NCBI GenBank assembly: GCA_023678885.1
Contig: CM042998.1
Coordinates: 4,715,820-4,779,819, forward strand
Direction of reading: 5' to 3'
Source of the DNA: Pogostemon cablin
Lineage: Eukaryota > Streptophyta > Magnoliopsida > Lamiales > Lamiaceae
Length of the DNA stretch: 64,000 nucleotides
Part shown: piece after piece, positions 52,885 to 64,000 of the stretch
How the letters are laid out: each line of letters begins with the position of its first letter
Position numbering within the stretch: position 1 is the stretch's first letter
Notes under the pieces: generated by a model
Told to the model about the DNA's origin: nothing
What the model saw: the letters and a program-made list of their open reading frames with translations, nothing else
Database searches by the model: none
Made by a program: the position numbers and the translations under genes

Positions 52885-54158
52885 TACATGTAGAGCAAAA
52901 AACACAATTAGTTAATAATATATAAAGGTGTTCATGGCAAGTATTAGTTAGAATTGGAAACACTTGAAGATATTTTCAAGGGCTTGTTATCAGAAGCAAT
53001 CATTCGAATTACATGTCAGAGAAATAACACTTTAAATTAATTTAAAGAAACTAAAAATTACCATTATCATTAGTGTCGTATTTCTTCATTGATCAATGGT
53101 TCTAAAATAGTGCTTTGCTAGAAAGCTCACATCATTCCTATAATAGTATGAAATAGGATTACACCAAATTACTACTTAATAAAAAATATAATTAAAAAAT
53201 AATTGAAAAAAAATCTTGGTAAGAAAGTGCAATGCAATCAGAATAACATCCAAAATTTTTGTTAGTTGCAATATGTTCTAATCAATGGAGAAATCAATGA
53301 AAAGGAAATCGTTTAACAAAAAAAAATAATATAAAATGAAATGAAAATGAAAGGAAGAACAAATTACCAATTTTTTTTTTGAAATGGACCTCAAGGTCTA
53401 ACAGCAAAAGCAAGAATGGCAACAAAGACAGTGGCAATTTGTTCCTACCACAGATTGTAAATCCTACTAAAGATTAAATAATAATCAAAATATTATAGGA
53501 ATATATCATCAATATAAAAAAAAATAGAAAATAATATAAGATATTAAGAATAAAAAAAACTCACTATCCCCTAATAGATTATACGTAGTATTAACCTAGA
53601 AAGTCTCGATATCAATATCTTACCACATTCCATCTTACATAATAAATTAATCCAAGATTTTACTTAGAAGAATACAAATAAGTGATTTCCAAGATGCCCA
53701 CCAAAGATTTACTTTAAAAGTAGCAAAATAATACATCTAACAAAATTAACAAACAAATATAAAATTCAATAGATATTATGATACCTGGTACACTTTCTTA
53801 ATACAGAAGAGAAGAGAGAGACGACAATCATGCTTAACCATGACAGCAGTTGCAGTGGGAATGACTGAGATCCAGTGTAATACTAATCAAATTTTTTTTT
53901 AATATATGAAGGAATCAACTTTATTTTTATTTATGTAGCATAATATAAATCATAAAAATTTATAAAAATATTCTCATAATTTATACCATAATATATATAT
54001 ATATAATTAAAAAATTATAAATAAATTAATATTCTTATGTTTAACGTATAATATTAATTAAAACTTTATTAATATATTATTTAATAAAAAATAAAATATT
54101 AAATTATTTATAAATTTAAATAAAATTCATACATTTTATATACCCAGTAAAAATATAT

Positions 54159-54384
54159 TACTCCCTTCGTCCCAACGTAAGAGAACCATTTGCTTTTTGA
54201 CACGTAGATTAAGGAGTATTATTATTTAATGTGTAGTGGGTAGTTGTATTAGTATGAGCCTCATATTTTAATTGCATTAGAGGAGATGTGTGAGTTCTAT
54301 GTGTGTAAAAAAGAAAATGAGACCTTTTAGGTGGGACAACCAAAATGTAAAAAATTGCCCCCTTAACCTGGGACGGAGGGGGTA
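54159..54384. mobile_element. Stowaway-like MITE
   Basis: The ends TACTCCCTTCGTCCCAACGT and the inverse of CCTGGGACGGAGGGGGTA are terminal inverted repeats bounded by TA. The element is about 226 bp with no ORF. Confidence 0.85.
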
Positions 54385-54718
54385 TTTTAATTTTTATTCT
54401 TTAAAATTTTAATAAAAATTATATAATTAATTTAATTTTTATTCTAAATAAAAATTAATAAATTAAAAATAAAAAAATAATATTATTGATAAAATTAAAT
54501 ATATACATGTAATATTGAATATATAATTTCATATTTTTTAATACATGTAATTTTTTTGTTTATATTTCAATAAATATTAAGGTTTTTATTTTATTTTTAA
54601 TTTAACACTTTTAAATATAAAATCTTCACTGAAATTTTTTTAAATATATAAAATTTTAATTGAGATTATAATCAATTAAATATTTTATATAAAAATTTTA
54701 AATTTAATGCTATAAAAA

Positions 54719-54944
54719 TACTCCCTCCGTTTCGGCATAAAAGAGAGTCTTTTGCTTTTTTGCACGTAGATTAAAGAGTATTATTATTTAATGTATAGTT
54801 GGTAGTTGTATTAGTGGGAGTGTGGACCCCATATTTTAATTGTATTAGAGGGGGTATGTGGGTCCCATGTATGTAAAAAATGAAAGAGGACTCTTTGAGT
54901 GGGATTACCAAAATGGAGACCCTCTTTGAATGACGTAGGAAGTA
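54719..54944. mobile_element. Stowaway-like MITE, same family as 54159-54384
   Basis: TACTCCCTCCGTTTCGGCAT at the left and an inverted, more diverged right end (GACGTAGGAAGTA). The interior shares TTTGCACGTAGATTAAAGAG-like sequence with the neighbouring element. Confidence 0.8.
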
Positions 54945-55300
54945 TTATTAATGAGATTAGAACCAGTTAAGGAGTACATTTTTTATTATTTCATCATTAT
55001 TTCATTCAATCATATAAATCTAGTCGTTAGACTTTAGAGAATAGTTAATGACCAAAACAATTTGATGCTATATATATAATATTATTATTTTACATATATC
55101 CCACCTTATATTCTCTCTCCTCCAACACATACTTATTTTTCATTTATGAAATAAAATATACTAATAAATAATACTACACTCGTTCATTGTCAATCTATCT
55201 ATTTTATTATTTTGGGACGTCCACTTTTAATCTATCCATTTTCTCTTTTAAACACATGGATCCGCACTCACACTAATACAATTAAAATATGAGACACACA

Positions 55301-57030
55301 TAGGGGTGGACATTTTTTTTGGATTTCGGGTATTCGATCCAACCCGAAAAAAATTATCTGAAAAAACTCGATTTTTCGGGTAATTTCGGGTTTCGGGTTT
55401 ACCCGAACCCGAAGCTATAACTTCGGTTTGAGTTTCGGGTATTGAAAATGTACCCGAAATATCCGATCGGGTACCCGAAGTTTTTTTTTACACTCATGCT
55501 AATTATAAAAAATAATTTGATTTATGAAATATTAATATTTTGATGCATTCTTAATTTTTTAATCATAAAATATATTTATTATCCTTTAAACATTACTTAA
55601 TTAAATTTATTTATTTTTTAAATTATCAATTATTTTTACATAATAAAAAAATTGTATTATTACATCCTTATCTTATCAAATTTAATTTTGAATTCTCCTT
55701 ATATAATTAATTTTAATATGAATAAATAAATAATTTTATTATCATATACTTTAATGTATAAATAAATATTTTAATTAATTAAAAAAATAACATATAAAAA
55801 TATATAAATTTAAATATCTCACAACATAATTAACATATACTCTCTCCGTCCCGTTTCAATGTTTACGTTTCTATTTTGCGCGTCTTATTTCAATATTTAT
55901 GTTTTCCTTTTTGGAATATGGGACCCACAAAAAACAATTAATATATCATTCAACACTAATACACCTACCCACTTTACATTAAATATTATATATTTTCACT
56001 CACTATCAATTAAAATATTATACTCCTTAATAATGTGCGAAAAGCAAACGTAAATATTGAAACAGGACGACGGAGGGAGTACTCACTATCTAAATCCTAA
56101 CATTATTACTAAAATTAATATTATTATAATAAATATAACAGATAAATAAGGCCTATATCACCATCATTTAAATCATGTCTTGTCTTGAGTTTATTCCAAT
56201 TTGTCCAGAAAGCTATAACAAGCATCATGTGTGGCAAATATCACATTTTCATTAAAAAAAATTAATTGGAAATTTGCTAATAAAATGTAGTATTAAATTT
56301 TTATTGGGTCACTTATTAGAAGGTAAATAAAATAATGCATAATTGTTGTAAACTACATGACTCAAAGTACTATTACTCATAATTACACAATTATAATTGT
56401 GATATCATAAATATGCACAATTTTATTTTTGCACATATTAAATTCCAGCAGCAGACGGTGTCTGCCTGGCCGCCGGTCAACGACCGTCCGGCCGCCGGTC
56501 AACGCCGATCAACCCCAGTCCGGCGGGTGAGTGGGTGAGGGATAGAGTTGGTGGTTTAAAAGTATATGTGATTATAAGGTTATATTTGGTATTTTACTTT
56601 AATATTTTGTATGTGAGAGTAATTATTTAAATTCTTTGTATCTAATAGTAATTTAGGTTAAAAGTTTGTATCTATTAGTGATTTTTTTCATTTTTATTTA
56701 TTAGTGTAAAAATATTTTTTTTTTTAATGTGGGTGCATTATTTCCGTTAACTAATGTATTAGTGTTAGTTTTTATTTAAAAATAAAGAAAAAAATGATAA
56801 AAGAGATCAAATAAAATATTACTTCAAATATTAAACATTAAAAAAAATTATTTAAATCATACCTAATTAATTTATTAGTATAAGAATATTTATTTAAAAA
56901 AAATTATTTTCGGGTACTCGAATTATCAGATATAAGAAATTTCGGATCGGGTTCGGATAATGAAATTCTCAACTCGAACTTTCGGGTACCAGATCTGAAA
57001 ACCCGAAACCCGATCCGATGTCCACCCCTA
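55301..57030. mobile_element. hAT-like non-autonomous element (middle layer), 1730 bp
   Basis: Starts TAGGGGTGGACATTTTTTTT and ends GATGTCCACCCCTA, its inverted partner. Sub-terminal TTTCGGGTACCCGAA-type motifs are repeated in both orientations. The flanks GACACACA (55293-55300) and GACACGCT (57031-57038) look like an eroded 8-bp duplication. No transposase. A GC-rich pocket at 56452-56530 holds GGCCGCCGGTCAACG twice. Confidence 0.75.
55838..56081. mobile_element. Stowaway-like MITE (inner layer) inside the hAT-like element
   Basis: The ends TACTCTCTCCGTCCCGTTTC and the inverse of GAAACAGGACGACGGAGGGA are terminal inverted repeats of about 35 bp bounded by TA. Confidence 0.85.
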
Positions 57031-57859
57031 GACACGCTCCACTAATACAACTACTTACTAAATACAAAATAATAATACTTCTTAATTTACGTATAAAAAA
57101 TAAACGAATAGATTGTCAATGGACGAATGAAGTATATAACATAAGGACATGGCATCACGCCATTCCCTTCAAATAGATGAAGGAAATACTTTTATGAAAG
57201 CTCTGTATAGTTCCAATTTTATCGGATGTCCCCGAAGGGACTACTTTTATGAAAGCTTGTCCGTGGCAATTTCTCTCTTCTATAAACTTTTACATTTTTT
57301 AAAGATTTTTTACACACTCTCTCCTTACCACCAACCACTTTGGTGATCATTAAAGTTCCTCTTATTGTCTCAAATCTATATATATATATATATAATAATA
57401 GAATAGTGGCTTGCAAATGGAAGAACCCGCCAAAACCAAATTATTATTTAATAATATTTAATAATAGTAAAGTCCATCGGTTAAGTCTTGTGATAGAAGT
57501 TAGGAGCATTTATGGAGGCAGAACCCGTTTATAACAAAGACGCAAGGAAGAACAGAGGAAAGGAGAAAACTACTAAATTGGACTGTGTGCATCAGAATGT
57601 GATTTAATTGGACAAGAAATAGGTGTGCCATTAACTTTTTCATTGCGTGTCTCAAATTCTCAATATATTGTGTCAAGGAAGATTCTCAAGTTGCATTGCT
57701 TTAGAAGCCAGAAGGGAAGAGAAGAAAATTATGGATACAAAATATTACAATGATAAAAAAAAAAATCAAGACATACTGCAACGTCGGTCGGTTATTGTGG
57801 TGGCCGGAGGCTGTGTTTTGTGATGGTGTAATCATGGTCGTCGTCAATCTTGAGCAATC

Positions 57860-58193
57860 TTGGGCAGACCCTCGCCGACAACCAAAACCACATCAACAAG
57901 CACAATTTCCACTTTACATCTGTGCGGCTGCCGCAACCTCGGGGAGGCGCTCCGCCGCATCTGTGATAGAGCCGCCGTGATACGCACAGGGGGGAGATCG
58001 GGACCGGCAATGTTATCGAGGTCTCCCACGTTCGCGAAGAAGATCCAGTCGCTGTACAATCTGGTGATGCAAACGAAGCGGCTGGGGCGACTGTCGGAGG
58101 ACCAGTTCGCAGCGGTGGGCGCGGTGACGCCGGCGGATGCGGCGCTGATGGTGCAGCTGTTCGATCCGAACGACGCTAAGGAGAAGAGGTATA
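57860..58193 (+). CDS. Unrecognised GC-rich coding-like segment, probably partial
   Basis: A sharp GC rise in AT-rich surroundings accompanies a frame open from 57860. It reads FAKKIQSLYNLVMQTKRL, then LSEDQFAAVGAVTPADAALM and FDPNDAKEKR. GC is concentrated at third codon positions (many CTG, GTG, GCG), as in a real exon. AAGAG|GTATAC at about 58192 could be a donor. The residues before the Met at 58010 look less protein-like, so the true start may be there. I do not recognise the family and found no continuing exon downstream. It could be a gene fragment or the 5' exon of a gene with long introns. Confidence 0.4.
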
Positions 58194-58210
58194 CCATCAT
58201 CATAATTTAG

Positions 58211-60520
58211 TATATTTTTTTTAGATAAAGAATATGTCATGGAAATCCTGTGAGTGGATGTGTGGAGTACGAATTTGAGCTGCCAAGGAGATTGCTCTTT
58301 GATTATTCTGAACTGATGTTTTATCTGGTTTGATGAATTGATTGATCAAGACATTGTCTCATATTTACATCAAAATGTCTTCTTTACAGGCACGCTGGAA
58401 CTAATGCAGAATAAAAGAAAGAAATTATCTATCTTTGTAAAAATACTTTTTAAATGCGTTAGAATCAGATCTGAAAGAAAGAGACGGTGTGGTGTGCCGT
58501 CACGGTGGGGTTGTTTTGTTTGTCATAGAAAGAAAAACTCAAGAACAGTGTGAAAAACAATATGAAGTTAGATGGAATCGTAATATTACAGATTTGACTG
58601 CAATTGGAAATGCGATTGAGATCAATATTTTGGGATATTATTAGATATATTACTCTCATCAGATTTGTCATTTTGGGATATATGTAATTCTTGAAAAACA
58701 ATAATCATTTTGCAACATCAATAAGCTAATTGAACTAAATTTGGTCCTGTTTATAAGGTAATAAAGTAGACGTGAAAATTCAGTTACAGTAATTATTATA
58801 CACTTAATATATTCGAATGTTGTTCATTGAGAAAATATATAGGAGTAGATTTTAATTCATTCAACGAAATATATAGAAAGTGGGAAAAGAAAAAAAACTG
58901 ATTATTTATGAAAAAAAAAAGTGCTAAAAAGAAATGAAGAGACATATCTATATGATTGTAATTCATTCAAGAAAATATATAAATGGAGAAAAAGAAAAGA
59001 ATATGGCATATATCACTTATTTGAAATTCATTGAAAATAAGTGATTATTTAAACTCATTGAAAACAAGTGAATATTTGATGGTAATTATTCAAGAAAATA
59101 TATAATCATTCTAGGAAATATATAGATCTTGCGTAAAGAAAGAAAGGGCATATATCAATTATTTCAAACGCATTGGAAAGAAGTCTCCAAGGCAATAAAA
59201 TTCGTAAAATATGGGTATTTTTAAAGAAAAATTGAAAGTTGATGATTACAAAATAAATGAAATTGTTGATTTTGAAGAAAGATAAAAAAAAAAAAAATTT
59301 GTATTTAAATCTTTAAAACTATAGGTTGAAATTGAGGAAATTTAGAAGACGGGAGATAAGATAAATAGATGCAGTAAAATAATTTTGAGGCGGAATTGAG
59401 ATAATGTTTACGGTGGTGGAGATATTGATTATTTATAATAATTACTCCATATAATATTAAATGATATATTATGATATATATTTTTTAATAATAATATAAA
59501 TTAAAAATAAGAAAAAATAAATATGTATAATATACTTTTAAAATATTAATTTTTATAAGATAAATACATTTTTTAATTTTTTAATATTTATTTATAAAAT
59601 TATTCGATCTATACATTAAAATCATATCAAATCAATCATATTTTTAAAAACTTTAATTTAATATGTTACCATAATGTATGCTAGATTTAATCGAGTTTAT
59701 TTTAGATAAGATGTTTTTTAAAGTAATTAGTAAGTTATTAAAATTAATTATTTTATTTATGATAAATAAAATTAATTAAATATTTAAAGGCTCGATTTAT
59801 TAAATATTATAAATTAATTGGTAAATTTAATAATAAAATTACTATTGTATTAGGAATATGATCGTTTCTAAAGTCTACTACACTTTGCTTTTATTTCTAT
59901 TGAATGAATTTTTTAGAAAAGAGAAAAATATATTACTCTGTTCGTGAGATTAGATTTTTATTAATTTCATATATTAAAAATTAATTTTGTAAAACTAATC
60001 TATATGGTAAATCGGGTTTACATTAACTTATAATTTTATTTAATTTTATTTTTACTCATATTAAAAACCGTATGTATTACTAAATTAATCTCAATAATTA
60101 GATTAGATTTTTATTTAATTTTAACCACTAAATAAAATAAAATTATTAAAATAAATTTAATAACTACCCATTATACCATCACTTTTATTCTATTAGACTA
60201 GGTATATCTTATAATTACCTGCAATTAGTTATATGATTTATCTATAATTTATGAATTTTTTTTAAAGATAATTATAATAACAATTATTAATCATATTATT
60301 ATATTTTAATGTATAATATTATAACCACCTTTAAATTATATTTTCTGAATTACTCATCCTACTTACTTACTTTGTAAATAGGAGTAGTTTAATTACTTCA
60401 TGGTACTTTACCTATCCCAAAATATAGTTGCTAGAATCATAAATCCCATAATATAATCTTATACAAATCCAATTTCAAAGAAACATATACCTTTAAAAAT
60501 ATATATTTTTATATTATTTC

Positions 60521-60571
<51 letters not shown>

Positions 60572-60758
60572 AATTGTGCAACGCACCAGGGGCAACACTA
60601 ATATATATAATAACACAATAGTAACAAAAATAGTAAGTTCCCGCCAAAAGTTGTTTTCTAAAAATGGAGAGTATTAAAAATATTACTAATATTGTTGTTT
60701 ACAGCCGTATAAAAATCGTACAGTGGAAGAGATAATATTTATCATGTTCTAACTTAAT
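58211..60758. other. Intergenic AT-rich region
   Basis: No gene recognised. The stretch at 58758-58850 (GAAAATTCAGTTACAGTAAT and following) is related to 63865-63975. A (TA)n tract of about 45 bp lies at 60524-60568. Confidence 0.6.
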
Positions 60759-61191
60759 TACTCCCTCCATTCCGTAGAAGTTGACACACTTTCCTTTTTG
60801 GTTTATCCCACTAAAATTGACACATTTCCTTTTTAATACATGACACCCAATTAATCTATTGGAGCCGTGTGAGATGAAAGTCTCATGCACGGTTTTGAAT
60901 GAGAGAAAGAACTCTGACTCTCTCACTTCAGTCGTTGCTTTTCTTTCTGTTACTTCGAAAGTAGCTGCTTCAGCTTCAGCCACTCGAATTTTCGATATTC
61001 CTTTTTATTTCTCATCAAACGAATGACATCTCATGGCCACACATATCACCTCTAATACAACTACCCACTACACAATAAATATTATTTCTCACTTCACTTT
61101 ACTTAACTTTACATTAAATTATTATACTCTTTAATCTCCGTGTCCAAAAGAAAGAAATTATATCAACTTCTCCGGGACGGAGGGATTAGTA
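60759..61191. mobile_element. Stowaway-like MITE interrupted by mitochondrial DNA
   Basis: The left end TACTCCCTCCATTCCGTAGA and the inverse of TCTCCGGGACGGAGGGATTA at the right pair as terminal inverted repeats. The middle (about 60858-61033) is unrelated organellar sequence, so the MITE is split. Confidence 0.7.
60858..61033 (+). pseudogene. nad2: Nuclear mitochondrial insertion: group II intron 3' end plus nad2 exon start
   Basis: The first part (GGAGCCGTGTGAGATGAAAG, then TCATGCACGG) is the domain V hairpin of a plant organellar group II intron. About 50 bp later the plus strand reads VAFLSVTSKVAASASATRIF and then DIPFYFSSNE, which I recognise as mitochondrial NADH dehydrogenase subunit 2. 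The Trp codon after NE is TGA here rather than TGG. Similarity ends right after, at CATCTCATGGCC. The intron-exon order shows that unspliced mitochondrial DNA was inserted, not a cDNA. Not functional in the nucleus. Confidence 0.88.
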
Positions 61192-61274
61192 TTTTAATGA
61201 AATTAGAGATCAATAATTATTTAGTACTATTTCTTATGTGTATTGAAAGATGTGCAAATTTTTTCCAGTAAGTT

Positions 61275-61399
61275 TCAATACATTTATAAAGATGGGTTTC
61301 TGCCGCAATTAAAGTAATTCTCTCCATCTGTAACTGCATCACCGCCACACCATGGGAGGCCGGCCCGCGGCTGTGCCTCACCGATTTCGCCCTCAAAAT
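61275..61399 (+). other. Unrecognised exon-like GC-rich patch
   Basis: The plus frame gives WVSAAIKVILSICNC and then TPWEAGPRLCLTDFALKIPF, ending at CCTTTTGCAG|GTATAG, a possible donor near 61409. The composition looks coding, but no family is identified and no flanking exon is visible. Confidence 0.2.
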
Positions 61400-61409
61400 C
61401 CCTTTTGCA

Positions 61410-62920
61410 GGTATAGCAAATAAGATTATATATTTTGCAGGATCTCTTTTCTTTGCTTTTTGGTAGACCATGAACAATGGCTTGCATCGCACAAGAAAGA
61501 AGAGCATGCATGTGGGTGATTGGAACTTTTATTCACGATGTTTTTATGGATTTGGTATTGTTTTTACTAAAAAATTGCTATCAGTATGAGATAGTTTGGT
61601 ATGAGATAGTTTGATAGTGGCAATTGGCAAAGGAATGACTGAAATGGGGAGAAATAAAATGATAGATAGGTAAGGGAAAGATGGGAGAGAGAAGATAAAG
61701 GTAGATTGAGTGATTCAATTAGTGATTCAATTAGAGAGCTACGCTGTGTGTGTGTGTGTTTTTTTTTTTAAATATGTATAGATTTGTTTATGGTGAACTA
61801 TTTCAGTATGAAAACTACAGTGATTCAAACAAAAAATCTATGCTGCTAATATGAAAAGCAAAAGTATGGAGTAATAATCTTGTTACATTGATATAGAAGA
61901 AGAAATGAGCATTTACCCTTTCTTAACGTAGAAGATGAAATGATTTGTAGTTGCGTTTTTATAGATGATAGGATATATATTTGTTAAAGATTGAGATGAT
62001 GTATATACAATTATAATATTTTAAAACTAATTATAGACGTTAATTTTGTGAAATTTTAAATTAATATAATTTCGAATATATATATATGGACGAGAACAGT
62101 ATATGATTGGTCCTTACCATAATTACATTAATAAAATACACATGGTCAGATTTCATTTATTTGAAACATAGCAATATATATGCAATATATACAAATTTAT
62201 TAATATTCTTAAATAAAGAAAATAATTGAGATATGGTGATTTAATTAATTGAAATATAGTGATCTAATGAATTCCTCATACATTAAAGACAAAAATTCAC
62301 ATAAGGACTTACGACAGTTTATAAAATTCACATAAGGACTCACGACAATTTATAATATAAATGAAAAATGATGCTATAATATTTTATAGTAAAAGTAATA
62401 ACTATTATAAAAAATTTAAAATTGTATCATATGAGACGTCACGTAAAATCTATCTAAAAAAGTGAATGAACTGAGTAAAAATAAGAAAAATAAAAAGGAT
62501 ACATGGATACAAAGGGTAAAAGTATAAAAATATATTTACCACTAATGGAGTATTTGGTTTCGTAATTTTATGTTAATTAAAAGTTAACGTTTCATTACAA
62601 AATTAATAATTAAAAAGTGATGTCAATAATTAATATTCAAATAATAAAATTATGGTTATAAACACTATAGCATGATACATGAATGACGACATTAGATGAT
62701 TTTCAATTATATTATTTAGTGTCATCAAATGTTGAAATATTTTAAAAAATAAAAAAGAAATAAAGAAAAATTTTAAAATTATATTGGGAAGTTAAAAATA
62801 AAAAAAATAAAAAAAAGCAAGAGAGAGAAATATAGGCATAAGGTTATATAATTAAGTTAATATTATTATTTTTATTATGTGTATCGATAAATGAAAGTTT
62901 TATGCTAAAGATACATTTCT
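61410..62920. other. Intergenic AT-rich region
   Basis: No gene recognised. A doublet AAAATTCACATAAGGACT at about 62296 and 62325 belongs to a MITE-like segment ending TCATATGAGACGTCACG near 62440. Confidence 0.5.
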
Positions 62921-62922
62921 AT

Positions 62923-63305
62923 ATCCATATAAATGAACGGTTTAAGAGAAAATATACATGTGATCATGTTAATCAATAGAAAAAATTTTCAAAAAAAAAT
63001 ATATAAATAGTGATGACTATGCAAAAGAAAATAATCGAAACATCGTGATTTGATTAATGAATTTTCAAATAATATATAGAATTTATCAATATTCCTTTTA
63101 TAAAAACATAACTCCATATAAATGAACGGTTTAAATTTAGAGAAAATATACAGGTGATCATGTGTGAAATAATAGATAAAAATTTCAAAAAATATATATA
63201 TAAATAGTGATGATTATGCAAAAGAAAATAATTGAAACATCGTGATTCATCGTGATTTGATTAATGAATTTTCAAATAATATATAGAATTTATTAATATT
63301 CCCCT
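62923..63305. repeat. Two tandem copies of a ~189-bp AT-rich unit
   Basis: CCATATAAATGAACGGTTTA begins at about 62925 and again at about 63114. Both copies run through TATGCAAAAGAAAATAAT and end at ATATAGAATTTAT-AATATTCC. The second copy has an internal CATCGTGATT doublet. Confidence 0.85.
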
Positions 63306-63627
63306 TATAATTATATGAATTCATTAATGCGTGAGAAAAAAAAAATATATATATATAATTAATTGAAATATAGTGAAACAATGAATTCACTATTAAAAAA
63401 GTGATAAAAATATGAATGAAAAAAAATAAAATTACAATAAAAAAAGAGTGTTCATAACAAAGAAATACTTATCAATAAATTTAGATACTTTCCCTTAGAA
63501 AGTTTTTTATATTAATTTGAATTGTTTTTCATAATTTTATATAATGAATAGTTATTTGTGAGGATGGTTGAGATATTTTCTTAATTTGTGATTGCAAAGT
63601 TATAGAGCAAATATAATGAGGATTAAT

Positions 63628-63866
63628 AGGGTTGGGATATTATCCTCATCAGTTGACATATATGTAAAGCTCATATATGGTTGGGATATTATTCTCATCA
63701 GTTGACATATTGCAATAATGGTGGAGTAATAAAGTAAAAGATTATATTGGAATAATGGTAAGCTAATTGTGGAGTAATACAGTAAATGATCATATTGGAA
63801 CAAGGGTAAGCTAATTGTGGAGTAATAGAGTACATGATCATATTGCAACAATGGTACTCTAATTGA
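63628..63866. repeat. Short tandem repeats, ~49-bp doublet and 48-bp triplet
   Basis: GGTTGGGATATTATCCTCAT recurs about 49 bp later with one base changed. Then TGGAGTAATA...GGTAAGCTAATTG occurs three times with a 48-bp period (from about 63722). The 98-codon minus-strand frame over this stretch is a product of the repeat, whose period is a multiple of three. Confidence 0.85.
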
Positions 63867-64000
63867 AATAGAGTAGATGTGAAAATTCAGATACATTAAT
63901 TATTATACGGTTGAATATTTGAATGTAGTTCATATTATACACTTGAATATTTAAATATAGTTCAAGAAAATACTCTGTATATAGATTTTGTATATACAAA
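63867..64000. repeat. Dispersed repeat related to 58758-58850
   Basis: GTGAAAATTCAGATACATTAATTATTATAC-type sequence, followed by GAATGTAGTTCAT, matches the segment at 58758-58850 closely. It contains its own internal doublet and runs to the window edge. Confidence 0.6.

Larger units (their letters stand above)
55175..57134. mobile_element. Stowaway-like MITE split by a hAT-like insertion (outer layer)
   Basis: The left end TACACTCGTTCATTGTCAAT pairs with the reverse complement of ATTGTCAATGGACGAATGAA at the right. Only the outer ~120 bp on each side (55175-55300 and 57031-57134) belong to this MITE; the middle is the element at 55301-57030. Confidence 0.7.

Noticed and set aside
60699..60983. 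94-codon minus-strand frame
   Set aside because: It is antisense to the nad2 insertion and to MITE ends.
61320..61410. Cytochrome P450 heme-loop exon (AGPRLC)
   Set aside because: The residues after the Cys (LTDFALK) lack the expected Gly, the sequence before lacks the usual FxxF/G pattern, and no neighbouring P450 exon is visible.
62881..63310. Centromeric or satellite array
   Set aside because: Only two copies of the 189-bp unit are present in the window.
63600..63896. 98-codon minus-strand frame with repeated residues
   Set aside because: It is created by a 48-bp tandem repeat, whose period keeps one frame open.

Overview
This window is AT-rich nuclear DNA from a flowering plant. The evidence is small-exon genes with GT/AG introns, Copia, hAT-like and MITE debris, a mitochondrial nad2 fragment in the nuclear sequence, and a plastid-targeted PAM68-like protein. 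A eudicot is likely; I cannot place it more precisely from sequence alone. There are no bacterial genes, CRISPR arrays or operons.

Positions 1-39550 are a tandem array of a ~15.2 kb unit, present about 2.6 times: 1-9196 (partial, cut by the window edge), 9197-24402 and 24403-39550. Every unit carries a complete 13-exon gene on the minus strand whose spliced product I recognise as PrimPol, the eukaryotic archaeo-eukaryotic primase (AEP)-type DNA primase-polymerase used for repriming and damage-tolerant DNA synthesis. Splice sites and phases give a 565-residue protein with the AEP catalytic motifs and the C/H/C/C zinc motif. Copies 1 and 2 are intact. Copy 3 has a 23-bp exonic deletion that creates an immediate stop at codon 188. 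The units also hold a decayed Copia retrotransposon split by a 1076-bp hAT-like element with a perfect 8-bp target duplication, two MITEs, a SINE-like sequence, a (TA)n tract and an intact 55-codon small ORF. Identity between units is almost complete, except in the last ~1.7 kb of copy 3 (about 37850-39550), which is clearly more diverged.

To the right of the array lie two paralogous plus-strand genes for CNNM-type membrane proteins (DUF21 transmembrane domain plus CBS pair). The first (39838-42190) abuts the array edge and is frameshifted by an 8-nt deletion. The second (45120-48315) is intact at 500 residues. A single-exon PAM68-like gene for a thylakoid photosystem II assembly protein follows at 48889-49443.

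From 49.5 kb to the end the sequence is gene-poor. It holds weak minus-strand exon remnants at 50.6-52.9 kb (one resembling the N-terminal part of an SPL transcription factor), several Stowaway-like MITEs, a three-level nested insertion at 55.2-57.1 kb, an unrecognised GC-rich coding-like segment at 57.86-58.2 kb, a nuclear mitochondrial insertion of nad2 inside a MITE at 60.86-61.03 kb, and local tandem repeats at 62.9-63.9 kb.
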